Numbered from the stretch's first letter, positions 25,501-34,905 are shown. The stretch is 38,496 bases of DNA from Candidatus Halobeggiatoa sp. HSG11 (GCA_030378105.1 JAUCGL010000030.1:1-38496); one strand, 5' to 3'. Numbers and translations: made by a program. Notes: generated by a model not told the origin, from the sequence alone.

Positions 25501-25756
25501 AAAAGGTATTTTTTTAGTGCCTAATTTGTTTAGTTGTTTTTTATAAGTACTATAGTCCGTAATTAAAATCCTGTGACAATAAAAAATGAGTTATGTTCAT
25601 CTACTGAAAAGCTAAATTATTTATACCACATATTAAAAAGTTTAACAAACATATTCATAAGGTAACCATAATCTTTGGAAGTTTATGATTTTGCAATTAA
25701 TAAATTAAATACATTCATCAAAAAAAAACTTGCGAAATTAACAACTTCATATATGC

Positions 25757-26008
25757 TAGGACTTACGCATTGACAAGACAAACATTTAATGAAACCGTTT
25801 AAATATCGTTCCCAAACTCTAGTTTGGGAACGCACTGCTTAAGAAGCTCCGCTTCGTGCGTTAACAATGATATATTTTATCCCAATTCCAAAGCAGAACT
25901 ATAAACGGCATTGTGTTCCCAAACAGGAGTTTGGGAACAATAATAAGTTATAACTATATAATTTATAAAAATTAATATTTTTTAGCTTTTGTCAATGTGT
26001 AAGTTCTA
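25757..26008. mobile_element. 252-bp MITE with TAGGACTTACGCATTGACA ends, copy 2
   Basis: TAGGACTTACGCATTGACA at 25757 and TGTCAATGTGTAAGTTCTA ending at 26008 give the same 252-bp length as copy 1. A 5-bp flanking repeat, TATGC, is present on both sides. Inside are two GTTCCCAAAC...GTTTGGGAAC palindromes near 25808-25831 and 25916-25939. It is one part of the 940-bp repeat-filled pabB-nudF spacer. Confidence 0.78.
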
Positions 26009-26094
26009 TATGCTTTCATACTCATAGGTGTTCGGGATTTTTTCAGTTTCCATGTAATTTTTGAAGTTATATGCAAATTAATATATACCAAATG

Positions 26095-26292
26095 TAGGGT
26101 GTATGACCACTGCCATTTGCGTTAAGGGCAACCATAAAGTTGCCCCCTACGTTAAATGATGATTTGTAGGGGTAAATCCCTTGTGGTTACCCCAATCAAT
26201 TTCCTTAACTTAATGGCAGTGAGAGTGGATAAGCGGTGCGTCATCCACCTTAATAATTTTGGTGTATGACGTTATCACTTATACACCCTACA
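26095..26292. repeat. GTAGGGTG...CACCCTAC palindrome, split by another element
   Basis: GTAGGGTGTATGA at 26095 and CACTTATACACCCTAC ending at 26292, with TGGATAAGCGGTGCGTCATC at 26225-26244 as the resumed left arm after the insertion. It resembles 29951-30137, whose arms read GTAGGGTGGATAAGCGAAGC and TTACCACTTATACACCCTAC. Confidence 0.6.
26108..26221. repeat. CACTGCCATT...AATGGCAGTG element, intact copy
   Basis: CACTGCCATTTGCGTTAAGG at 26108 is inverted as CCTTAACTTAATGGCAGTG at 26203-26221. Inside are GGGCAACCATAAAGTTGCCC and GGGGTAAATCCCTTGTGGTT, which form small hairpins. A truncated copy is at 7523-7622 and a stray end at 8056-8074. Confidence 0.65.
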
Positions 26293-26440
26293 TTAAATAT
26301 ATGTTAAATAAAGTATTTAAAATTATCCCGAACACCTATGATTGCAGGACTACCTATATTTTTATATATAGAACTCTGCTATAGATCGGGTTATAGCCTG
26401 TTAAATATAACAAGATAATTCGACAATCAGCTAAAAAATG

Positions 26441-27088
26441 TCAACCAAAAGTCCATTTTGCCTTAACTTCCTCACGATGTAAAGCTAACCATTGTAAAGC
26501 AACAATAGCCGGAACAAAGTGAATTTTATTGTTTGTTACCATATCTAAAGCTGCATCAAGAGATATAACATGAACTTTAATATCTTCATGTTCTGCAACA
26601 ACTCCATGAATCCCACTTGCTTCAGAAGCATCTACTTTACCACAAAATAAAGTTGTAGTTTCACTGGTACTACCTGGACTAACAAAAAAGTCATTTATAT
26701 GAATAATATTTGATAGTTGACAGCCAGTTTCTTCTTCTGTCTCTCGGTATGCAACTCTCTCTGTTTGCTCTCCAACTTCTATGATACCGGCAACAATCTC
26801 CCATAACCATGCTCCTTCAGGATAGTCAATAGCTCCAGGGCGAAATTGTTCAATCAATACAACTTGCTCAAGAATTGGATCATAGGGTAAAACAGCAACT
26901 GCCTGACCACGCTCTAGTACCTCACGTAATACCTCATCGCTCCATCCACCACGAAACAAACTATGTTTGAGTCTATAACGTATTAATTTAAAAAAACCTT
27001 GATAACATGTACTTTTTTCAAGAATTTTAACATTCATTTTGATTTTGTTGATAGTTAATGGATACTCTTCTTTATATGGAGCTACCAT
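26441..27088 (-). CDS. nudF: NudF-type ADP-ribose pyrophosphatase (Nudix)
   Basis: This 215-aa cytoplasmic hydrolase should split ADP-ribose to AMP and ribose 5-phosphate. The Nudix box GIIEVGEQTERVAYRETEEE, then TG, has all key residues. RGQAVAVLPYDP, VVLIEQFRPGA and the late SPGSTSETTTLFCG and ASGIHGVVAEHEDIKVHV match NudF. The apparent ATG (27088) is the terminal ATG of a MITE at 27086-27255. An alternative start is Met18 at 27037 (MNVKILEKSTCYQGFF). Residues 9-25 seem to align with the start of E. coli NudF, which favours a start upstream of Met18. Neither ATG has a clear ribosome site. The gene stands alone. Confidence 0.9.
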   Translation of the reverse strand: MVAPYKEEYPLTINKIKMNVKILEKSTCYQGFFKLIRYRLKHSLFRGGWSDEVLREVLERGQAVAVLPYDPILEQVVLIEQFRPGAIDYPEGAWLWEIVAGIIEVGEQTERVAYRETEEETGCQLSNIIHINDFFVSPGSTSETTTLFCGKVDASEASGIHGVVAEHEDIKVHVISLDAALDMVTNNKIHFVPAIVALQWLALHREEVKAKWTFG

Positions 27089-27255
27089 AGGTGTTTGGGA
27101 TAATCTTTAACTAGTTGATACATAGGATTAATTGTGAATTCTTAACTGTGAATTGATAATGATTAATTAAAGTCAAAACCGTTAGTAATTAACCATTTTT
27201 AATTCACTTACTTCACAATTAAAAGTATATTTGTATCATATCTCGAACACCTATG
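27086..27255. mobile_element. CATAGGTGTT-ended MITE at the nudF start
   Basis: CATAGGTGTTTGGGATAAT at 27086 and CGAACACCTATG ending at 27255. The flanks ATGGAGCTAC (27076-27085) and ATAGAGCGAC (27256-27265) match at 8 of 10 positions. This agrees with the exact 10-bp duplication seen at the 38057 copy, so this is probably an older insertion. The terminal CAT on the plus strand is the ATG start of the nudF reading frame on the minus strand. Its interior is the AATTGTGAAT...ATTCACTTACTTCACAATT repeat. Confidence 0.72.
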
Positions 27256-27295
27256 ATAGAGCGACATCTCAAGTTGGCAAGAGCGGCAATTAAAA

Positions 27296-27340
27296 AGACC
27301 TATTAGGTTTAACACTTACATATTGTAGGACTACCCAAAA
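27296..27340. repeat. Half of a GGTAGTCC-type MITE
   Basis: AGACCTATTAGGTTTAACAC then TTACATATTGTAGGACTACC matches one end of the 91-bp family in reverse orientation. The other end is missing. The remaining 48 bp before the Ig-like gene hold nothing recognisable. Confidence 0.45.
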
Positions 27341-27388
27341 TTGAAAGATTCTCTTGCTATCTCATGCACGTTCCTTAATACTTTAAGT

Positions 27389-28912
27389 TTACTCTTCAAC
27401 TGCACAGTTAATGCTTTGATTGCCATTAAATACAATCGTGCCATCCTCAAGTCTATAACCAAAATAAACCTTCCAAATTCCAATATCATTAAGTTTACCC
27501 TCATATATAGATACGAGATGCGTTTTTTCTAAACTGGTAACTGTTTCATATGCTATTAAAGTACTCAAATCACCATTCCATAATTGTATATTTTGACCAT
27601 TACCAACCATGAAAAATAGTTCTTCACCACTCAAAAGCTCATAACTAGCTACTAAAATAATATCAGCCTTGTTTCCAATATTTTTTTCAGCAACATGTAT
27701 AAATCCTTTAACTACAATATAATCTCCAGCATTTAAAATAGTTTCCTGACTAAAATCTCCATCGTTAACCGCAATACCACCATAAAAAATATCATTACTA
27801 TCAATAAATTCTGCTTGAGCATCAAAAGTCGTTCCAAATCCTAAGCTAGGCAAAATTGGTATTGCCATCACAACTTGAATTGTTGCTTGCACCGTTTTAT
27901 CGCCAGCTGTTGCTTTAATAGTATAATTACCCTTAATACTCACCGGTTCCAAACGAGTTATTACTATTCCATTAATATCACTACTAGCAGTTGTTATACC
28001 ATTGTCAATCATACTACCATCAGGAGCAATTACTTGAAAAGTAACAACTTCTTCTGGAATATTATTATTAAAAACATCAATTAGTTGAAAAGAAATATTG
28101 GCAGATGTTTCACCAGTAGCTATAGTTTGATTATTACCAGTAACTAATTTAAATATATCAACCAGTCCTGCTGTTACAACAACATTAGCATTTGCAGACT
28201 GAACAATATATTTTCTTAGTTTGGCAACAACAATATAATTTCCTATATCTCCAGTATTTTGCAAACGAGTTTTAACCTGCCCTTTATCATCTGATTGAAA
28301 TTCATAGACAGTTAAATTTTGTTGAGTAGTTACATTGCCGGTAGAATCTTGTAGTTGAAAATCAACTGGTTCTCCAGTAACTGGATTGCCTTGTTCATCA
28401 ACAACTTCAAATGCAATATCTTCAGAATCAAAACCGGCTTTAACTATCTGTTGGTTACCAGAAACTAAGGATAATTTAATTGGAGACTCAGTATCAACAA
28501 TAGGTTTATCTACTATATCAGTAGGTTTTTCACTATCTAATGAGCTAACTATAACCACTGCATTAGCCACTTGATTTGCATCTGTTTCTAATTTGGCTAT
28601 AACAATATAATTACCAGTTACTTCAGGACTTTGTAAGCGAGTTTTAACTTCACCATTATCATCTGGTTCAGCACGATAAGCGGTTAAACCTTTTAAAACT
28701 ACAGTATTACCAAAAGGGTTAGTTAATTGAAATTTAACTGTTTCTTCTGTATTTGGGTTGCCTTGTTCATCAATAACTTTAAATACAACATCTTCAGAAT
28801 CAGTTCCTATTTTTGTTACTTGTTTGTCACCAGCTATAACTGTGATTAAAGCATAAGCTGGTTGTAATAAAATTATTATTAAATATATCAAGCTAACATT
28901 AAATTTAAACAT
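27389..28912 (-). CDS. Secreted protein with three bacterial Ig-like (Big-1 type) repeats
   Basis: This is a 507-aa exported protein. The signal peptide is FKFNVSLIYLIIILLQPAYA. Three repeats follow (about 21-125, 145-245, 250-345), each with the pattern SEDVVFKVIDEQGNP, NGEVKTRLQSPEVTGNYIVI or close variants. These are typical of invasin/Big-1 domains found in adhesins and surface proteins. The C-terminal ~160 residues are beta-rich (AEFIDSNDIFYGGIAVNDGD...) with a late Cys (SINCAVEE) and resemble no family I know. There is no visible cell-wall or autotransporter anchor. It may be part of the sheath or an attachment factor, by inference. The gene stands alone. Confidence 0.8.
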   Translation of the reverse strand: MFKFNVSLIYLIIILLQPAYALITVIAGDKQVTKIGTDSEDVVFKVIDEQGNPNTEETVKFQLTNPFGNTVVLKGLTAYRAEPDDNGEVKTRLQSPEVTGNYIVIAKLETDANQVANAVVIVSSLDSEKPTDIVDKPIVDTESPIKLSLVSGNQQIVKAGFDSEDIAFEVVDEQGNPVTGEPVDFQLQDSTGNVTTQQNLTVYEFQSDDKGQVKTRLQNTGDIGNYIVVAKLRKYIVQSANANVVVTAGLVDIFKLVTGNNQTIATGETSANISFQLIDVFNNNIPEEVVTFQVIAPDGSMIDNGITTASSDINGIVITRLEPVSIKGNYTIKATAGDKTVQATIQVVMAIPILPSLGFGTTFDAQAEFIDSNDIFYGGIAVNDGDFSQETILNAGDYIVVKGFIHVAEKNIGNKADIILVASYELLSGEELFFMVGNGQNIQLWNGDLSTLIAYETVTSLEKTHLVSIYEGKLNDIGIWKVYFGYRLEDGTIVFNGNQSINCAVEE

Positions 28913-28920
28913 GGTTTTTT

Positions 28921-29124
28921 TAATTATGAATTATGAATTCTTAATGCTTAATTAAAGTCAAAAACGGTTAAATTTAATGTAACCTTGAAATCTATGTAAC
29001 CACTTAAAGTGGAGTGGGTTAGATGATGTATCATTGCCCATCAAACAATTAAAAACACAAAATTATTTTTTTACATAAAGATTTTTAGGTTTTAATTAAG
29101 CATTAAGAATTAAGAATTAAGAAT
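28921..29124. repeat. Long inverted repeat between the Ig-like gene and hisA
   Basis: AATTCTTAATGCTTAATTAA near 28937-28956 is inverted as TTAATTAAGCATTAAGAATT near 29092-29111, with extra AAGAATT units at the right end. The right arm runs into hisA and provides its stop codon (29117-29119) and last Ser codon. The middle carries TAACCACTTAAAGTGG-type short pairing. It has no coding capacity. Confidence 0.6.
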
Positions 29125-29854
29125 TGAAGTCATCAGCTAATTTCTGAGCTTCGGTAAAATCTAAAGTGCCTTCATAAATAGCCCGGCCAGTGATAGCACC
29201 ACTTATACCTTGGTCTGCTACTTTACACAAAGCCTTAATATCATCAATAGTTGTGACACCACCAGCAGCTATAACTGGAATTGAGATGGCTCTTGCTAGT
29301 TCAACGGTTGAATCAACATTTAAACCTTGCATCATACCATCACGGCTTATGTCAGTATAAATGATAGCTTCTACTCCATCTTGAGCAAATTTTTTTGCCA
29401 TATCAATAACACTATGCTCAGATATTTTAGACCAACCATCAGTAGCGACTTTGCCATTTTTGGCATCCAAACCAACGATTATATGGCCGGGAAATGTTTT
29501 GCATATTTCAGCAATAAAATCGGGTTCTTCCACCGCTTTAGTTCCAATAATTACATATTTCACCCCAATATCCAAATAAGCTTTGATAGTATCCATGTCA
29601 CGAATACCACCACCAACTTGAATTGGAATATTAGGATAAGCTGTTGTTATTTGTTGTATAACTGAAGCATTGACCGGTTTACCAGCAAAAGCTCCATTTA
29701 AATCAACAATATGTAAACGACTAGCACCACTATTTATCCAACGTTCAGCCATTTTAATTGGCTCATTAGAAAATACAGTATCATCTTCCATACGACCTTG
29801 CTTTAATCGTACACATTGACCATCTTTTAGATCAATTGCTGGTATAACTAACAT
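29117..29854 (-). CDS. hisA: HisA, phosphoribosylformimino-AICAR isomerase
   Basis: This 245-aa (beta-alpha)8 barrel enzyme carries out the fourth step of histidine synthesis, opening the ribose of ProFAR to PRFAR in the cytoplasm. The start [20 protein letters not shown] contains catalytic Asp8, the VGLDAKNGK region carries the second catalytic Asp, and the phosphate sites are VGGGIRD and the late [11 protein letters not shown]. Length is normal. It is alone here, without hisF, hisH or hisB, so the his operon is broken up in this genome. The end DDFNS and the stop lie in a repeat arm, so the original C-terminus may have been changed slightly. Confidence 0.96.
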   Translation of the reverse strand: MLVIPAIDLKDGQCVRLKQGRMEDDTVFSNEPIKMAERWINSGASRLHIVDLNGAFAGKPVNASVIQQITTAYPNIPIQVGGGIRDMDTIKAYLDIGVKYVIIGTKAVEEPDFIAEICKTFPGHIIVGLDAKNGKVATDGWSKISEHSVIDMAKKFAQDGVEAIIYTDISRDGMMQGLNVDSTVELARAISIPVIAAGGVTTIDDIKALCKVADQGISGAITGRAIYEGTLDFTEAQKLADDFNS

Positions 29855-29950
29855 TTAACAATCCTATCTTAAACAAAAAATTAATTATAATTACTTTATA
29901 AATTATTCAAAAATAAGCTAAGGAATATGCACAAAATAATTTACACATTT

Positions 29951-30137
29951 GTAGGGTGGATAAGCGAAGCGTCATCCACCATTCGTATTAGATATTATAT
30001 TGATTAAATCCTAAGTGTTTGATTTAATTAATTTTACCACAATAAAAAGTTTTAATAAAATCAATAAGTTCTGTTAAATTGCTATAATATCTATTGTATA
30101 TGGTGTGGTGTATGACGTTACCACTTATACACCCTAC
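29951..30137. repeat. GTAGGGTGGATAAGCG...CACCCTAC inverted repeat
   Basis: GTAGGGTGGATAAGCGAAGC, then GTCATCCACC at 29951-29980, is loosely answered by GGTGTATGACGTTACCACTT, then ATACACCCTAC ending at 30137. It fills much of the 405-bp hisA-rppH gap. The remainder is AT-rich with a degraded GACCTGAC...TATCAGG hairpin near 30212-30245, next to the rppH stop. Confidence 0.55.
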
Positions 30138-30259
30138 ATGTCTAGCTTTGGTTGCAGATTTTATTTCATACACGTTCCTTAAAGAATCATAATTCAATAA
30201 AACTAGAAACTGAGACCTGACAAATTTCCGAAATCTATCAGGTTTGATTTATTTAAATC

Positions 30260-30835
30260 CTAACGATACGTTAAACTTCGCTTATTTATACTATCATATC
30301 GAGCTAATAAATTTGTCCCATTAACATGAGGCAATTTATAAGTTACTCGACGTTTTTTACTATATGAAGATACTAAAGGATGTAACTCTTCCAGTGCATT
30401 TTCATATACTTCTTTTTTAAAATAAACAACTTCTGTTAATGGATACCAATAATCTACCCACAGCCATCGATCAAATTCTGGATTATTACTACAATCTAAA
30501 GTGACATAATCATCGTCTGCTAACAGACGTAGAATATACCAAATTTGTTTTTGACCAATACATAAAGGCTGTTGGTAATAACGTATCAAATGGTGTGGCA
30601 AACGATAACGCATCCAACCACGAGTTGCACCTAAGACATTTACTTGTTTGCTGGTTAAACCTAATTCTTCATGCAGTTCTCGAAATAAAGCTCGTTTAGG
30701 AGTTTCATGAGCTTTGACACCGCCTTGTGGAAATTGCCAAGCATTTTGTCTGATTCTTTTTGCCCATAATAATTGCCCATTTTGATTCGCTATAATGATA
30801 CCCACATTCATTCTATAACCATCTGTATCAATCAT
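30260..30835 (-). CDS. rppH: RppH, RNA pyrophosphohydrolase (Nudix)
   Basis: This 191-aa protein removes pyrophosphate from 5'-triphosphate mRNA and so starts RNase E-dependent decay. [15 protein letters not shown] is the RppH start. The Nudix box runs from [20 protein letters not shown] to LGL (38-60) with E53, E56 and E57 in place. [15 protein letters not shown] and the later [10 protein letters not shown] match the family. The slightly long C-terminus has a basic tail. In E. coli ptsP lies downstream, but here a transposase relic lies upstream and repeats downstream. Confidence 0.95.
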   Translation of the reverse strand: MIDTDGYRMNVGIIIANQNGQLLWAKRIRQNAWQFPQGGVKAHETPKRALFRELHEELGLTSKQVNVLGATRGWMRYRLPHHLIRYYQQPLCIGQKQIWYILRLLADDDYVTLDCSNNPEFDRWLWVDYWYPLTEVVYFKKEVYENALEELHPLVSSYSKKRRVTYKLPHVNGTNLLARYDSINKRSLTYR

Positions 30836-31008
30836 GAAACAAATCCTTAATGAATTGGGAAAAATACTATTATTTTAATTGATTTTAAATATAAATTCAA
30901 AAAAATTATACAAAATTTAGCTATCCAGTGTATAAAACTGTTTCAAAATCAAAAAAATCTCAATACATTTTGAACGCAACTTCCTTGCCTTCTCAATACA
31001 CCTATTTT

Positions 31009-31359
31009 TTAATGGTTAATATTGAATTCAGAAATAAGATAGAGCGAAAAATAGTATAAATAAGGTAATTGCTCACTCCCCCTGAAATTAAGAAAAAAAG
31101 ATTTGGAAGGAGAGAGTGCAATTTTAATGGATTGAAAAGCGGAGAAACTTTGATGTTGACCAGTATTGATAACAGAACGAACCGAAGCAAACAAATCCTT
31201 GCCCCAATCAGAACGAAAACCGTTAGTCATTTTGCTAGTAATTGGTAGGTGGTATAGAAACGTCTTCCAAAAATAGGAATAGACTATCTTGAATTTTGGT
31301 ATAACGTTTTTTGAAACGAACACCGTCTTTATGTTCTCATCGTTATACATAAGTCTCAA
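31009..31359 (-). pseudogene. C-terminal remnant of a transposase (IS66-like pattern)
   Basis: The 116-residue open frame contains SKMTNGFRSDWGKDLFASVR, then SVINTGQHQSFSAFQSI, the pattern of the end of IS66-type DDE transposases (GFRS-WG...A-VRSV--TG...L-A-QAI). The first ~45 residues (MRLMYNDENIKTVFVSKNVI...) do not match that pattern, and the end runs out of frame (another frame reads GGVSNYLIYTIF). I treat it as a leftover piece next to a repeat, not a working gene. Confidence 0.5.
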
Positions 31360-31369
31360 GTAACAAATT

Positions 31370-31447
31370 GTAGGGTGGATAGAATGAAATGAAATCCACC
31401 ATTTTGAATGGTTTGGTGGGTTTCCACTTCGTTACTACCCACCCTAC
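31370..31447. repeat. Compact GTAGGGTGGAT...CCACCCTAC palindrome
   Basis: GTAGGGTGGATAGAATGAAA, then TGAAATCCACC, pairs with GGTGGGTTTCCACTTCGTTA and CTACCCACCCTAC. It lies between the transposase relic and the kinase gene. A lone TAGGACTTA-type MITE end (ATCAATGCGTTAAGTCCTA) follows at 31487-31505. Confidence 0.6.
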
Positions 31448-31520
31448 ATAATATACTTTCATTTCAAGTGCTTAAATATTTATCTTATCAATGCGTTAAG
31501 TCCTAGATTAGTTCAAATCA

Positions 31521-33893
31521 TCAAAAAGATGGAGTTAGAATAACATTTTTTTTCTCTGGAATTTTTTCAGCTTCTTCCAAATGTTGTACAATTTGTTGTT
31601 GTAAAACTAGTAAATAAGAATTGCTTGGTTCGGCTGCCAAACCTTTATCTATCAAATGTAAACTTTCTGATAATTTTCCTTGCTGATATTTTGACTTAAC
31701 TAAGTCCTCGTAATGTTGAGCAACTTTTTGTAACCCATCTATTGCCAAGAAATTTTCGGGTTCAATAATCAATACCTGTTTATAAATTTGATAGGCCAAA
31801 TCAAATTGAGCTAGTTCCAATTGTTGATTAGCTATATTCAATAAATTTTGAATGTTACTCACTGGCAGTTTAGGAGATGGAGGAATTATTTTTTTCTCTG
31901 GTTTATTAACTACTTTAGGTGGAACTTTTTTTGAAATTTTTGGTTCTGGTTTTGGTTGCATATCCAACATAATTTTATTACGTAATGCAATTAAACCTAC
32001 ATGAGTTGGTAATACAATCAACCCTTTATCAACTAGTTCTAAATTCTTACGCAAATCTTTTGTATTAGCTAATTTTTCATATTTATCAGCTATTTTATTT
32101 AACCCAACTTGGGCTTGAACATTGTCCGGTTCTAATTCTAATACTTGTTGATAAGTTGCGAAAGCATTGTTATTTAGCGGTAAAGTTAATTGCAAATTTT
32201 TAAGTTGTAATTTAGCTTTATTAAGTAACGTTTTAATTTTTTTATTCAATTCATCTTTTTGCCGTTGTAATATTTTTTTATTCAATAATTCTTGATTTAA
32301 TTTCAACAAACCACCATGAGTAGGAAAATGATTTAAACCTTCACTAATTAATGATGATTTTTTTCGTGCTAATTGAAAATATTTATTGGCAATTTTAACT
32401 AATCCATCTTGTGCTAATTTATTGTTAGCCTCAAGGGTTAAAACCTGTTTATAATAAGCAACTGCGGTATCTAATTTAACTTGTTTTTTACTGGCTTTAA
32501 TTAATAACTGTTGAATATGCTCAGATTTTTGTTTTTTGAGAATAATGCCGTTTACTTCTTGTTTAAGAGCTAATAAATTTTCATGTTCTGGTTTAACTGT
32601 TAAACCTTGTTGAATAAATTCTAAACTTTTAGTGGTATTTTCAATTTGAGCTAATTCATAATAAAAATCAGCAATTTTATTAATTCCATCAGTTGCTTCT
32701 ATATTTTTTGGTTCCAATTGTAAAATTTGTTTATAAGTTGCATAAACATTGTCTTCCGATGGAGTTAATATTTTTTTAGTTTTCCATTGAATTTGAGCCT
32801 GTTCAAACAATAGTTTAACCGGATCATTAAAATATAAATTACTTAAATATAATGAACCAATAATTGTTAATGCAAAGATAAATATAACTAATTTTTTATT
32901 AACTTTAGATTTAGGTATTTTTTTAGGCACAAAACCTTGTAAAGCCGCTTTAAATTCTGTAACTGTTTGAAAACGTTCTTCATGTTTAATTGCTAAGGCC
33001 TGCATTATCGCATCACTTATAGATTGCGAAATATCAATTTCCATCTCAATCGGTGCTAGTAAAATATCCTCATAAAAACGGTCAGTTGCAGCTGGTGGTA
33101 ACTTGCCAGTTATCATCAAATATAACAAAGCTCCACAAGCATAAATGTCAGTCCAAGGCCCAATTTTTCCTCTACCAGAATATTGTTCCAATGGTGAATA
33201 ACCATGTTTCAACACCAAATCTAAAGTACGACTCTGCTCACCAACCACATGCCGAGCAGCCCCAAAATCAATTAATACTGGTATCCCAGATTCAAGTATA
33301 CAAATATTTTGGATCGAAATATCTCGATGATAAATATGTTGAGCATGTACCTCTGTTAAAGCATCTAATAATGGTAATATTATATCTAATGCTTCTTTAA
33401 CTGGTAAATTACCCCCAACTTGGTTTATAATAGTCTCAGGATTTAATCCTTCCAAATAATCCATTACCATATAGCCAGTTTGATTAGCTTCAAAAAAATT
33501 AATTACTCTAACAATATTTGGATGATCAAATTTGGCAAGGTGACGAGCTTCATCAATAAACAGTTGTAAACCTTTATTAAAAGTACTTTCCTGTTTTTTA
33601 AGTGGGATAACATTTGCGGTTATAACATCGCGAGTGGCTAAGGTTGAAGGTAAATACTCTTTAATCGCAACTTTTTTCTGTAATCGTTGATCTAAACCAA
33701 GATATGTAGTGCCAAATCCACCTTGACCGATGGTAACTCCGATAATATATTGATTTTGGAGGATGGTTCTTGGTTTAAGATGTAATGGATGCTGTTGATA
33801 TTTATGCTCGTCAAAGCCACATTGAGGACAACGTTTAACATGCTTTTTATTGTGCATACATTTAATGCACAGTGTATTGAGGAATTTTTTCAT
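31521..33893 (-). CDS. Membrane Ser/Thr protein kinase with N-terminal zinc ribbon and TPR repeats
   Basis: The 790-aa protein has four ordered parts. An N-terminal CX2C...CX2C ribbon (Cys 9, 12, 22, 25) is followed by a Hanks-type kinase (about 48-315): GQGGFG, VAIK with K78, HRDISIQN (189-196) and DFG at 209-211. One membrane helix lies at ~335-355. Then comes a long outer segment with repeated LLN-A, YKQVL-LEP-N--A--GL-KIA units, a diverged TPR array. The kinase has HRDIS where most eukaryote-like kinases have HRDIK. Some bacterial relatives share this, so activity is plausible. The repeats probably sense or bind a partner outside the membrane. It diverges from aroQ with only 8 bp between start codons. 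Confidence 0.88.
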   Translation of the reverse strand: MKKFLNTLCIKCMHNKKHVKRCPQCGFDEHKYQQHPLHLKPRTILQNQYIIGVTIGQGGFGTTYLGLDQRLQKKVAIKEYLPSTLATRDVITANVIPLKKQESTFNKGLQLFIDEARHLAKFDHPNIVRVINFFEANQTGYMVMDYLEGLNPETIINQVGGNLPVKEALDIILPLLDALTEVHAQHIYHRDISIQNICILESGIPVLIDFGAARHVVGEQSRTLDLVLKHGYSPLEQYSGRGKIGPWTDIYACGALLYLMITGKLPPAATDRFYEDILLAPIEMEIDISQSISDAIMQALAIKHEERFQTVTEFKAALQGFVPKKIPKSKVNKKLVIFIFALTIIGSLYLSNLYFNDPVKLLFEQAQIQWKTKKILTPSEDNVYATYKQILQLEPKNIEATDGINKIADFYYELAQIENTTKSLEFIQQGLTVKPEHENLLALKQEVNGIILKKQKSEHIQQLLIKASKKQVKLDTAVAYYKQVLTLEANNKLAQDGLVKIANKYFQLARKKSSLISEGLNHFPTHGGLLKLNQELLNKKILQRQKDELNKKIKTLLNKAKLQLKNLQLTLPLNNNAFATYQQVLELEPDNVQAQVGLNKIADKYEKLANTKDLRKNLELVDKGLIVLPTHVGLIALRNKIMLDMQPKPEPKISKKVPPKVVNKPEKKIIPPSPKLPVSNIQNLLNIANQQLELAQFDLAYQIYKQVLIIEPENFLAIDGLQKVAQHYEDLVKSKYQQGKLSESLHLIDKGLAAEPSNSYLLVLQQQIVQHLEEAEKIPEKKNVILTPSF

Positions 33894-33901
33894 TATTAAT
33901 T

Positions 33902-34372
33902 ATGTTTAATCTACTTGTGTTACATGGACCGAATCTTAATTTGCTTGGAGGACGTGAACCAAAACATTATGGTCATACCACTTTAGCAGATATTAATCAG
34001 ATGCTTATGAAAACAGCTCAAACTGCTGGTCATAATCTAACTGCCTTTCAAAGCAATGCTGAACACGAAATTTTAGAACAAATTCATGCTGCTCGTAATA
34101 ATAAAGTTGATTTTATTATAATCAATCCAGCAGCTTTAACCCATACGAGTATTGCTTTACGTGATGCTTTATTAGCCGTTGCTATTCCATTTATAGAAGT
34201 ACATTTATCTAACATACACGCTCGCGAATCTTTTCGACATCATTCTTATTTATCAGATGTAGCAGTTGGTGTTATAAGTGGGCTTGGAGCACAAGGGTAT
34301 AATTTAGCTTTACAAGCAACACTGTCTATTTTGTCGGAATCGAGGAAGACGCATGGACATCCAAAAAATTGA
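33902..34372 (+). CDS. aroQ: Type II 3-dehydroquinate dehydratase
   Basis: This 156-aa dodecamer-type enzyme carries out the third step of the shikimate pathway. [20 protein letters not shown] has catalytic Tyr23 and Arg18, [16 protein letters not shown] is the usual middle motif, and [20 protein letters not shown] carries the catalytic His. It overlaps accB by 20 bp, and aroQ-accB-accC is the usual gammaproteobacterial order. The start is fixed by the family N-terminus. There is no ribosome site at normal distance: GAGGA lies 17 nt upstream, inside the first codons of the divergent kinase. Confidence 0.96.
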   Translation: MFNLLVLHGPNLNLLGGREPKHYGHTTLADINQMLMKTAQTAGHNLTAFQSNAEHEILEQIHAARNNKVDFIIINPAALTHTSIALRDALLAVAIPFIEVHLSNIHARESFRHHSYLSDVAVGVISGLGAQGYNLALQATLSILSESRKTHGHPKN

Positions 34373-34796
34373 AAAACTTATAGATTTTATTAAATCATCA
34401 GAAATAGCTGAAATAGAAGTTCACGAGGGTGAAGATTCTATTCGCATAAGTCGTTATTCGAGTATACCGCCAGCACCAGCTCCGGCAGCACCATTACCTA
34501 TGCCGATAGCTCCGGTTCCTACTCAACCGGTATCACCTGTAGTTGAGGATACCAAGCTTAAAGGACATATTATCAGCTCTCCGATGGTAGGTACATTTTA
34601 TCGTTCTCCATCACCAACCAGCAAACCTTTTGTTGAAGAAGGACAGATGGTAACTGAAGGAGAAACTCTGTGCATTATTGAGGCCATGAAGATTCTTAAC
34701 CAAATAACTTCTGATAAAGCTGGTATCATAACCAAAATTTTACTAGATAATGGCATACCAGTGGAATATGGTGAACCATTGTTTGTTATTGAGTAA
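34353..34796 (+). CDS. accB: AccB, biotin carboxyl carrier protein of acetyl-CoA carboxylase
   Basis: This 147-aa protein carries biotin for acetyl-CoA carboxylase. The N-terminal helical part (1-35) is followed by a Pro/Ala linker (39-65) and the biotinyl domain (70-147) with EAMKIL, where Lys113 is the biotin site; E. coli has EAMKMM. The thumb region [20 protein letters not shown] is typical. It is co-transcribed with aroQ (20-bp overlap). The gap to accC is 191 bp and contains a palindrome, longer than usual. Confidence 0.96.
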   Translation: MDIQKIEKLIDFIKSSEIAEIEVHEGEDSIRISRYSSIPPAPAPAAPLPMPIAPVPTQPVSPVVEDTKLKGHIISSPMVGTFYRSPSPTSKPFVEEGQMVTEGETLCIIEAMKILNQITSDKAGIITKILLDNGIPVEYGEPLFVIE

Positions 34797-34905
34797 TTCA
34801 TCTCCATACGTGGGTATTTTACATGATTTGTTAAGGAATGTCATGGAGTCCGAAATTTATTTTGATTGTCAAACTGAAATTTGAACTCCTTCTTAATTAT
34901 GAAAT

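Larger units (their letters stand above)
26023..26340. mobile_element. CATAGGTGTTCGGGAT-ended MITE enlarged by nested repeats
   Basis: CATAGGTGTTCGGGAT at 26023 is answered by ATCCCGAACACCTATG ending at 26340. Within it lies a GTAGGGTG...CACCCTAC palindrome (26095-26292), and within that a CACTGCCATT element (26108-26221), giving three levels. Other copies of the outer family, 170-172 bp long without these inserts, are at 27086-27255 and 38057-38228. Confidence 0.72.
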
